Shown here: positions 58,501-64,000 of the stretch, piece after piece
Numbering within the stretch: the first letter of the stretch is position 1
Layout of the letters: the number at the start of each line of letters is the position of its first letter
Source: Leminorella richardii
GTDB taxonomy: Bacteria > Pseudomonadota > Gammaproteobacteria > Enterobacterales > Enterobacteriaceae
Length of the DNA: 64,000 nucleotides
Assembly: GCF_900478135.1 (NCBI RefSeq)
Contig: NZ_LS483470.1
Location: 427,501-491,500 of the forward strand
Reading direction: 5' to 3'
The notes under the pieces: model-generated
The model's database searches: none
What the model saw: the letters and a program-made list of their open reading frames with translations, nothing else
What the model was told of the DNA's origin: nothing
Translations under genes and position numbers: made by a program

Positions 58501-59864
58501 CCGCAGCCCGCGGAGCAGGCCTCGTTGAGCAAAATGCTGCTGATGACGCCGTCGTGAACGTACAGGCACTTCATGTCCTGTCCGCCAATGTCGAGAATGA
58601 ACTCTACGCCGGGCAAGAGCTGGTCAGCCGCGCGGTAGTGGGCGACGGTTTCTACTTCTCCGGCATCAGCACGAAAGGCGGCTTTGATAAGCTGTTCACC
58701 GTAACCGGTGGTGGCCGACTTGGCGATAACCGCGCCAGAAGGCAGCTGGCGGTAGATGTCCGACAGCACTTCACGCACGATGTTAAGAGGATTGCCCTTG
58801 TTGTTGCCGTAGAAGTCATACAGCAGTTCACCGGCCTCTCCAATCAGGGCCACTTTGGTGGTCGTGGAACCTGAGTCGATGCCTAAATAGGCTGCCCCAC
58901 GATAGCTGCTTAACGGCTGGCGGGACACGTTAGCCTTGGCGTGGCGGGCGCGGAAAGCGTCAATATCGGGCTGCCCGTAGAACAGCGGAGGTAAGAGATC
59001 GACCTCTTTGACGGTGCTCTCTTTAGCATCGTTCAGGGCGTTAACCAGTTCGCTTAACGGGATGGATTCACCCTGTTTATCCGCCAGCAGCGCTGCGCCA
59101 ATGGCGACGAACAGCTGGGGGTTTTCCGGAAAGATAACCTGATCTTTTTTCAACCTGAGGGTTTTGATAAACAGCTTTCTCAGGTTGTCTAAAAAATAGA
59201 GTGGGCCGCCGAGGAACGCGACATTGCCTCTTATAGGCTTACCGCAGGCTAGGCCGCTGATGGTTTGGTTAACGATAGCCTGCAGAATGGATGCCGCGAT
59301 GTCTGACTTGGCGGCACCCTGATTGATCAGAGGCTGAACGTCGGTCTTGGCAAACACGCCACAGCGTGAGGCGATGGGGTAGAGGGTCTGATAGTCGTTG
59401 GCCAGCGCGTTGAGGCCTGCGGCGTCGGTTTCCAGCAGGGAAGCCATTTGGTCAATAAAGGCGCCTGTGCCGCCTGCACAGCTGTTGTTCATTCGCTGAT
59501 CGACACCGTGGCTGTCGAAGTAGGTGAGCTTGGCGTCTTCCCCTCCAAGTTCAATAGCGACGTCCGTATGGGGGATCAGTGAGGTGATGGTTTTAGAACT
59601 GGCGATAACTTCCTGTTCAAATGGGATAGAAAGTAGTTCTGACAGAGCAAGACCACCGGAACCGGTAATCACGGGAACAACGTTCAGTGAGGGAAACGCG
59701 CCCTGCACTTGTTCAAATAGCGCTGAAAGCGTTTGACGAATGTCAGAAAAATGACGCTGATATGCGTGGTGAACCAGTTTCTTTTGCCGGTCCAATAGTA
59801 CCAGTTTGACTGTCGTCGAACCTACGTCAATTCCAGCAAGATAATAGTTGGGCACAGACGCCAT
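55542..59864 (-). CDS. Tandem 2-hydroxyacyl-CoA dehydratase activase fused to a D-component-like domain
   Basis: A 1440-residue protein. Two ASKHA ATPase domains of the BcrA/BadF/HgdC family occupy about 7-270 and 325-585, with phosphate motifs GIDVGSTTVK (11-20) and GIDSGSTTTK (328-337) and adenosine motifs ELGGEDAK and DIGGQDMK. Each repeat has the two Cys that hold the activase [4Fe-4S] cluster (Cys129 and Cys168; Cys450 and Cys489), so one chain supplies all four. A third Cys cluster, CRECNNQC (611-618) with Cys637, precedes a DUF2229 and HgdB-like region (about 660-1420). It would couple ATP hydrolysis to low-potential electron transfer. No dehydratase subunit gene or ferredoxin is adjacent. 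ATG with aagagg upstream. Confidence 0.88.
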   Translation of the reverse strand: MASVPNYYLAGIDVGSTTVKLVLLDRQKKLVHHAYQRHFSDIRQTLSALFEQVQGAFPSLNVVPVITGSGGLALSELLSIPFEQEVIASSKTITSLIPHTDVAIELGGEDAKLTYFDSHGVDQRMNNSCAGGTGAFIDQMASLLETDAAGLNALANDYQTLYPIASRCGVFAKTDVQPLINQGAAKSDIAASILQAIVNQTISGLACGKPIRGNVAFLGGPLYFLDNLRKLFIKTLRLKKDQVIFPENPQLFVAIGAALLADKQGESIPLSELVNALNDAKESTVKEVDLLPPLFYGQPDIDAFRARHAKANVSRQPLSSYRGAAYLGIDSGSTTTKVALIGEAGELLYDFYGNNKGNPLNIVREVLSDIYRQLPSGAVIAKSATTGYGEQLIKAAFRADAGEVETVAHYRAADQLLPGVEFILDIGGQDMKCLYVHDGVISSILLNEACSAGCGSFIEMFARSLNIPVTEFSQLALLAERPVDLGTRCTVFMNSKVKQAQKEGATVADISAGLSYSVIKNALYKVIKLKQLDALPQKIMVQGGTFYNEAVLRAFENLTERDVTRVDIAGLMGAYGAALIARDKAADGLPSTLLPASELETFSVAQSGDRCRECNNQCMLTINTFEDGREFVSGNRCEKGARLEAEPSRLPNLYEYKENRVFNYKSLPKELAIRGSVGIPRVLNQFENYPFWHTFFSQLGFRVELSPPSTERLYLKGIETIPSESACYPAKLVHGHIEHLISRKVDRIFFPSVTYEWQETQGGDNHFNCPVVSTYSEVIRTNIDAISQGDIPFHNPFINFNHLESVEKVLFEELKPLGIKRKEVKLAVQAGWLELQSMREDIRHKGKEVVKWLVENDQPGIVLAGRPYHVDPGIHHGIDRIIIEEGIAVLTEDSVAHLGESLLRRPLRVVDQWAYHSRLYAAGAYVAASPQLELVQLTSFGCGLDALTADQVEEVLKAANKVYTLIKIDEGANLGAVRIRIRSLKAAMNARRRQGVAVSDTPYISKRTPFTEEMRDTHTILAPQMAPMHFDLIQSVFRSEGYRLQVLPTVNKSAIEQGLKYVNNDACYPCVLVTGQIVEALLSGEYDPQTSAAIITQTGGACRATNYIAFIRKALEDAGFPEVPVISLSASGLEENPGFRYSFRMVKKAVMAIVYGDLLMRTLLRTRPYEVEAGAAQKLYDYWNQRAKQNLEAEGSMGQFKDDVAEMVADFDRLPLRSVRKPKVGIVGEILVKYHPGANNDLVGQIEAEGGEAVVPDMLDFFLSCTYGTRYDRRQYGLNFLSVALNQVATSTIEWMRKSVNKALRRSQRFSAPPSIAELASMAESVVSLGNQAGEGWLLTAEMMELLEMGVNNIVCVQPFGCLPNHITGRGVLKSLKQKYPAANIFAIDYDPGASEVNQLNRLKLMMSVAQNAIDIRVDPESEPKGVGFGKPYRPKPSTG

Positions 59865-60587
59865 GTTGATTCAACCTCTTCTCAAAACCTTCCGTATCTT
59901 TAAATCGGCTGTGGGCTATCAAGGGGTATAGAACCCAAAAGGCTGCGTGGATCCCGATACTGTCATTTTTTGCCGCGTCTGACGGCTGTCTCTGGGGTAA
60001 CTCACGCATTCTTATGTAATTAATTGATAAATTACCATTAAACATAGGGGCTTTCTATAGATAAAATAGTGGTGAGATCGACAGTTTAAAGAATTTTATT
60101 CGAGCTTAAGGCGTAGCTTCAAAAGGTTAGTGACTTTTTTCATAGAAATGGAATAAATAGCGACGGCGAGAAGGTCGAAAAAAAGCATAAAAAGCGAAAA
60201 GTATTTCGGTGCCATTTTTAACAATCTATTTACTTCTATGAGTTACAAGCGTTTTTTTTGAAATAGTTACCCTTATCACTCTTTTTATGAAAGAGCGTGA
60301 AACTTGTTCATTAGAGGTCGATTTTGGAAGATAAACTGGGGTAATTATCGATATTTCTTTGCTTTTGGTGAAATTTGTTCTAACGAAAATGGTTGTTTAT
60401 CGTATTGATATTTTTAATAAAAAATGACCCTTATGGGGGCAGCCGATAGGCGGGAACCCGAATCGCCGGGAAATTTACAAATATATACCCAAATGAGGGA
60501 ATTATTAGGGCATAATGCGCTCTAACTTTCATTCCAACCTGATTACATGGCTTCCAAAATGTCGAACAATAATGAGGGCCAGGCATC
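59865..60587. other. AT-rich intergenic region
   Basis: About 720 bp between the divergent activase and endopeptidase genes, with A/T tracts and no supported gene. A GC island with inverted-repeat character (ccgataggcgggaacccg, about 60445-60462) lies near 60450. Promoters for both flanking genes must be here, but none stands out. Confidence 0.6.
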
Positions 60588-61619
60588 ATGATGAGTATGC
60601 TGAACCCAATAACAAAACGACTGAGTACCCCTCTGATAAAACTTGTTTGCTGTTCTATGCTGCTGGTCTCCGGCGCAGCGTATTCCTCTCAGCAAAGCTC
60701 TGCTAAAAAGGTGCAGGTGCAGAAGATCCAGACGGCAAAAGCTCAGACGAAACAGACCCAGACAAAGAAATCATCAGCCAAGGCTTCAACAAAAACTGCT
60801 CAGGTAAAAACGGCGCAGGCGAAGAGCTCAAAGGCTAAAACCACTCAAACAAAGACAGCTAAATCCACACAGACTAAGGCTACGCAGACTAAAACCGCAC
60901 AGGTGAAATCTGTTCAGGCAAAGAGTGTTCAGGCACAAACGGCTTTGTCTAAGCAGCCGCTGTTGAACGGGCGGAAGTCGTTCAGCATGAGTTCCAGCAG
61001 CACCTCTATGCTCCGCTATCCGACAGCAGACGCTTTCCCCGTGACGTCTCACTTTAACCCCGAGCGCGTAAACCCTGTAACGCGCAAGCGCATGCCCCAT
61101 AAGGGGATCGATTTTTCAATGCCCATTGGCTCTACCGTGATCTCTACGGGAGCAGGTGAAGTGGTTATTGCCAAATTCAGTCGCTCCGCAGGCAACTACA
61201 TTGTTATTCGTCATGCAAACGGCTACAGCACTCAGTATATGCACTTAAGCAAGCTGATGGTGACCGAGGGGCAAAAGGTTAAGCAGGGCCAGAAAATCGG
61301 CCTGTCCGGAAATACCGGTCGCAGTACTGCCGCACACCTGCACTATGAACTGTGGTCTAACGATCGCCCGATAGACCCGCTGTCCAGCCAGTTTAACGGC
61401 ATGGCCGTAGTGAACAATTTCCGCTACGACGGCACTTCAGCACCGTCGACCACGCTGGCTTCAGCGAATATCTCCAAGGGCAGCGATCCGTTTGCGTCAG
61501 GCAGTTCGTCGCGGGATCTTCAGTCTGCCAGCCGTCAAGACGGTGGATATGAAACCCAAATCCTTGGCGACGGTAAAATTCTATATACAAGACGCGCGTC
61601 TACCAGCGAAGCTAACTAA
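60588..61619 (+). CDS. M23-family murein endopeptidase with Lys/Thr/Gln-rich linker
   Basis: A 343-residue exported protein. After a signal segment (about 15-33, LVCCSMLLVSGAAYSS; a lipobox is not convincing) comes a low-complexity stretch (about 38-122) built from short units such as KTAQ, TQTK and KSVQA. A LytM/M23 domain follows (about 145-265), with zinc ligands in HKGIDF and HLHYE and the segment QYMHLSKLMVTEGQKVKQGQ. The domain resembles that of MepM, which cuts D-Ala-mDap crosslinks, but the LysM domain of MepM is absent. A Ser-rich tail of 75 residues ends the protein. The linker is likely to bind polyanions such as DNA, LPS or teichoic-like polymers; that is inference. Confidence 0.85.
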   Translation: MMSMLNPITKRLSTPLIKLVCCSMLLVSGAAYSSQQSSAKKVQVQKIQTAKAQTKQTQTKKSSAKASTKTAQVKTAQAKSSKAKTTQTKTAKSTQTKATQTKTAQVKSVQAKSVQAQTALSKQPLLNGRKSFSMSSSSTSMLRYPTADAFPVTSHFNPERVNPVTRKRMPHKGIDFSMPIGSTVISTGAGEVVIAKFSRSAGNYIVIRHANGYSTQYMHLSKLMVTEGQKVKQGQKIGLSGNTGRSTAAHLHYELWSNDRPIDPLSSQFNGMAVVNNFRYDGTSAPSTTLASANISKGSDPFASGSSSRDLQSASRQDGGYETQILGDGKILYTRRASTSEAN

Positions 61620-61642
61620 CTTCTCTGAACAGAACAGCCTAT

Positions 61643-61678
61643 AAAAAAGCCGATGCTCTATAGCATCGGCTTTTTTTA
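61643..61678 (+). terminator. Terminator of the M23 endopeptidase gene
   Basis: aaaagccgatgct and agcatcggctttt form a near-perfect stem with a T run of seven. Confidence 0.94.
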
Positions 61679-61735
61679 TGGTGTGCCCTATCTCTCTCTT
61701 GACTATAGTTATTCCATTGCTGCTTGGGAGGAATG

Positions 61736-62878
61736 ATGGCCTGGAAAATTGCGTTCAGCGGGTTTATTGCGTTAGTTATCGTCATGGGAATAGGGCGCTT
61801 TGCCTTTACGCCACAGGTTCCGCTAATGCTGGCTGAGGGGCAGTTTTCTCTTACCGGCGCCGGGCTGGTGGCCGCCAGTAACTATCTGGGCTATTTGTGT
61901 GGTTCGTACGACGCCATGCGGGCTTCCCATCGGGTTGAGACTCGCCTGTGGGCTGGGGTTTGGGGCGCGGTGCTGCTTACGCTGCTGTCCGGTCTGGTTG
62001 ACGGCGCATACTGGCACGGGGCGATCCGCTTTGTTATCGGCTGGGCCAGCGGATGGGGGCTGGTGATGGTGGCAGCCTGGAGCAGCGAGCGGCTCTTGGC
62101 GCTGGGGCGGCCAGGACTTTCAGCCGCCGTATTTGCAGGGCCGGGAGCGGGAATTTTTCTCAGCGGCCTGCTGGCGGTGTGGTTTCACGCTCAGCAGTGG
62201 AGCGCGGATGCCGCTTGGCTAGGCTACGGTACCGTTGCGCTGGTGCTTGCCTCTGCGGTTAGTATGAATTTCCCCCGCAGAGGCGATATGCATCGCCCGC
62301 AAAGTGCGGCCACAGTGCCGATAGCGCTGACCGGAAACGTGAAGAGACTGGTGTGGAGCTACAGTCTGGCGGGGTTTGGCTATATCCTGCCTGCAACTTT
62401 TCTCTCTCAAATGGCGACAGAGCGGTTTCCCGGCTCCCCGCTTGCTCAGTTTATGTGGCCACTGTTTGGTGGCGCTTCTGTGGTTGGTATCGGCATTCTG
62501 ATCGCTACTCGGCACTACTTTTCTACGCCAACCTCTCTTCGGTTGGCCATCGCGCTTTGGCTACAGGCGCTGGGGGTTGCCTGTGCAGAGCTTATACCCG
62601 GCGTTGTCGGTCTGGCCTTGGGGGCGATTCTGGTGGGGGGCGGATTCCTGTGTGTGGTGCAGCTATCGCTGCTGTACGGCAGGGAGCTAGCGCCAGACTC
62701 CGCGCGCTATATGGCGGGGCTGCTAACGACGGGCTACGCTGCTGGCCAGCTTGTAGGCCCAATGCTCTCCGCACTCTCTACTTCATTAACCGGCAGCCTG
62801 ACACCCGCACTGTATGTAGCGGCTTTTGCCTTAATGCTTGCAGGACTCCTGGTTTGGCCCGTAAAGAAACTAGCCTGA
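61736..62878 (+). CDS. YbfB/YjiJ-family MFS transporter
   Basis: A 380-residue, 12-helix carrier of the YbfB/YjiJ branch of the major facilitator superfamily. Hallmarks are GIGRFAFTPQVPLMLAEG in helix 1, AASNYLGYLCGSY in helix 2, FVIGWASGWGLVMVAAWSSE, and the second-half start SYSLAGFGYILPATFLSQMA. Substrates of this group are unknown. The ATG at 61736 has ggagg 4 nt upstream; the ATG one codon earlier is too close. The last nine bases overlap the end of the convergent pbpC gene. No operator could be assigned. Confidence 0.88.
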   Translation: MAWKIAFSGFIALVIVMGIGRFAFTPQVPLMLAEGQFSLTGAGLVAASNYLGYLCGSYDAMRASHRVETRLWAGVWGAVLLTLLSGLVDGAYWHGAIRFVIGWASGWGLVMVAAWSSERLLALGRPGLSAAVFAGPGAGIFLSGLLAVWFHAQQWSADAAWLGYGTVALVLASAVSMNFPRRGDMHRPQSAATVPIALTGNVKRLVWSYSLAGFGYILPATFLSQMATERFPGSPLAQFMWPLFGGASVVGIGILIATRHYFSTPTSLRLAIALWLQALGVACAELIPGVVGLALGAILVGGGFLCVVQLSLLYGRELAPDSARYMAGLLTTGYAAGQLVGPMLSALSTSLTGSLTPALYVAAFALMLAGLLVWPVKKLA

Positions 62879-64000
62879 AGGAATATTGGTGATGGCTACG
62901 TTAACGTTTCTGGTATCGGCACGCCCGCGATCGTCTATTGCCCGGATGCGATAGCGACCGCTGGCTTCAGGCCGCCATTCGATAGCCTTTTGGCTAGTAG
63001 AGTTCCCCAGATAGGCATCGTCAACGAACCAGTAGATAACTCGGCTGTCGCCGTCGGTGATGGCATTAAAGACGATAGGCGTATTTTTCAGGGTTGCTCG
63101 CCGCAGTGTATAGGTGGTATTGCGAAGCGGTGAGGTAATACGCGGTGGCGTACCCCCGACTGCGCTGTTGCCATCCCGACAGTGGGCGGTCGAGGGGGGC
63201 GCTTTTTTGGGTAGCCCAGCCTGTGCAAACACTTTTGCCAAGTCAGACGGCCAGTATTCGAAAACCTCAATATTGACCTGCGAAGGGTCGTAAGGTGGGC
63301 AGACGACGTCGCCGGTTTCCTTATCGATCGCGACTGGGCGATAAACCGTATCAACGCTAATGGGGGACTTGCCGGGGATAAACCAGGTTTTGCCCTTTCG
63401 CTGGCACCAGGGGGTAGGAAGGCTACCGCTGGAGAGGCAAACTTCAACCTGACGCAGATTTTCCGGCTGCCGATGGGGTGGCTCTTTAAGCGCTGGGTAG
63501 TCAGCAATGACGTTATCAATAATATTGAAAAATAGCGGAGCGGCGGTGTCTGCACCAATAAAGGCGCTGTTACCCTTGCCGTCAAAGTTCCCCTGCCACA
63601 CCACCAGCACGTAAGGGCCGAAAATGCCGCTGCTCCAGGCGTCGCGAAATCCCCACGAAGTACCCGTTTTCCAGTATACCGGCAGCGAGAGCGGCCTTTG
63701 GGCAAGCGTGTCTCCAGGGCGGCGGTGCTGGCTAAGCATGTCTAGTGTAATAAAGCTGGCTTCTTCACTCAGCAGACGAACAGGGGCTGAGGGAGGTGTT
63801 GATTCTTCAAACCTCAGCGGGCTTAGTGTGCCTCTGTTTGCCAAGATGGCGTAGAGCCGGGCCAGTTCCTGTGCGGTAACTTCTCCGCCGCCAAGCGCCA
63901 GTGAGAGCCCGTAGTGCCGCTCTGTGGCTAAGTTGGCTACGCCAGAGGTTTGCAAAAACTGATAAAGGTTTGGCTGTTTTAGCCGAGCGGCAATAGCTAC
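62870..64000 (-). CDS. pbpC: Penicillin-binding protein 1C, C-terminal part (gene continues beyond the window)
   Basis: PbpC is a bifunctional peptidoglycan glycosyltransferase/transpeptidase anchored in the inner membrane. Only the 3' 1131 bp are here, and the frame stays open to the last base. Visible are the end of the transpeptidase domain with the KTG box (VYWKTGTSWGFRDAWSSG, FGPYVLVVWQGNFDGKGN) and the C-terminal BiPBP_C domain (GTPPRITSPLRNTTYTLRR, YWFVDDAYLGNS, DRGRADTRNVNVAIT). The catalytic Ser and the glycosyltransferase domain lie outside the window. It converges on the MFS gene with a 9-bp overlap. Assignment to PbpC rests on the C-terminal domain, which other class A PBPs lack. 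Confidence 0.94.
   Translation of the reverse strand, partial: VAIAARLKQPNLYQFLQTSGVANLATERHYGLSLALGGGEVTAQELARLYAILANRGTLSPLRFEESTPPSAPVRLLSEEASFITLDMLSQHRRPGDTLAQRPLSLPVYWKTGTSWGFRDAWSSGIFGPYVLVVWQGNFDGKGNSAFIGADTAAPLFFNIIDNVIADYPALKEPPHRQPENLRQVEVCLSSGSLPTPWCQRKGKTWFIPGKSPISVDTVYRPVAIDKETGDVVCPPYDPSQVNIEVFEYWPSDLAKVFAQAGLPKKAPPSTAHCRDGNSAVGGTPPRITSPLRNTTYTLRRATLKNTPIVFNAITDGDSRVIYWFVDDAYLGNSTSQKAIEWRPEASGRYRIRAIDDRGRADTRNVNVAITNIPSG

Overview
ORGANISM. The window is chromosomal DNA of a gamma-proteobacterium of the order Enterobacterales. Gene content and order follow the Escherichia coli 90-92 minute region (end of an rrn operon, metA, metH, lysC, pgi, psiE, ubiCA, plsB, dgkA, lexA, zur, dusA, qorA, dnaB, alr, uvrA, ssb, ghxP-yjcE), and many proteins are near-identical in length to the E. 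coli ones. Several E. coli segments are absent (aceBAK-iclR between metA and metH, the mal genes after psiE, dinF after lexA, tyrB-aphA after alr). Other genes are interposed (a CitT-like carrier, PanS-like carrier, AraC/EamA pair, dCMP deaminase, MgtE, a 1440-residue CoA-dehydratase-activase fusion, a ZraPSR set). This suggests a lineage outside the E. coli/Salmonella group, perhaps Budviciaceae, Yersiniaceae or Hafniaceae; the family assignment is inference. No insertion sequence, prophage, integrase, CRISPR array or tRNA was seen. LAYOUT. 1-2076: 3' half of a 23S rRNA gene, 5S rRNA, terminator, and a damaged second 5S/terminator copy. 2309-7116: MetJ operators, metA, metH. 7126-11631: two minus-strand carriers and lysC with its lysine riboswitch and promoter. 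11900-13571: an oxidoreductase gene divergent from a broken LysR regulator. 13748-24070: core block pgi, psiE, ubiCA, plsB, dgkA, an unknown Cys protein, lexA with paired SOS boxes, zur, dusA. 24080-30161: merR-aldo/keto reductase operon, yfbM-like, qorA, dnaB, alr. 30189-37092: an odd glutamate/dicarboxylate-family carrier, a 1.2-kb AT-rich desert, uvrA with SOS box, an extra lipoprotein gene, ssb. 37093-42557: accessory genes (frameshifted membrane protein, dCMP deaminase, EamA/AraC pair, small membrane protein) and ghxP. 42558-50356: yjcE-like antiporter, LysR with a divergent small gene, mgtE preceded by a small ORF with a strong ribosome-binding site, panE-like, terC-like and tautomerase genes. 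50420-54479: complete zraSR/zraP zinc envelope-stress module with three palindromes and a sigma-54 promoter. 54559-64000: two exported proteins, the giant activase, an M23 endopeptidase with a low-complexity linker, a YbfB-type MFS carrier and the 3' part of pbpC running off the window. HOW IT FITS. Most genes are housekeeping: methionine and lysine biosynthesis with MetJ and riboswitch control, ubiquinone and phospholipid synthesis, SOS repair, replication, cell wall and metal homeostasis. The points most worth checking are the small ORF and hairpin upstream of mgtE, the tandem-activase fusion without any dehydratase partner nearby, the carrier that lost its substrate-binding Arg/Asp, the dCMP deaminase, and the two gene lesions (LysR at about 13147; membrane protein at 37819-37823).
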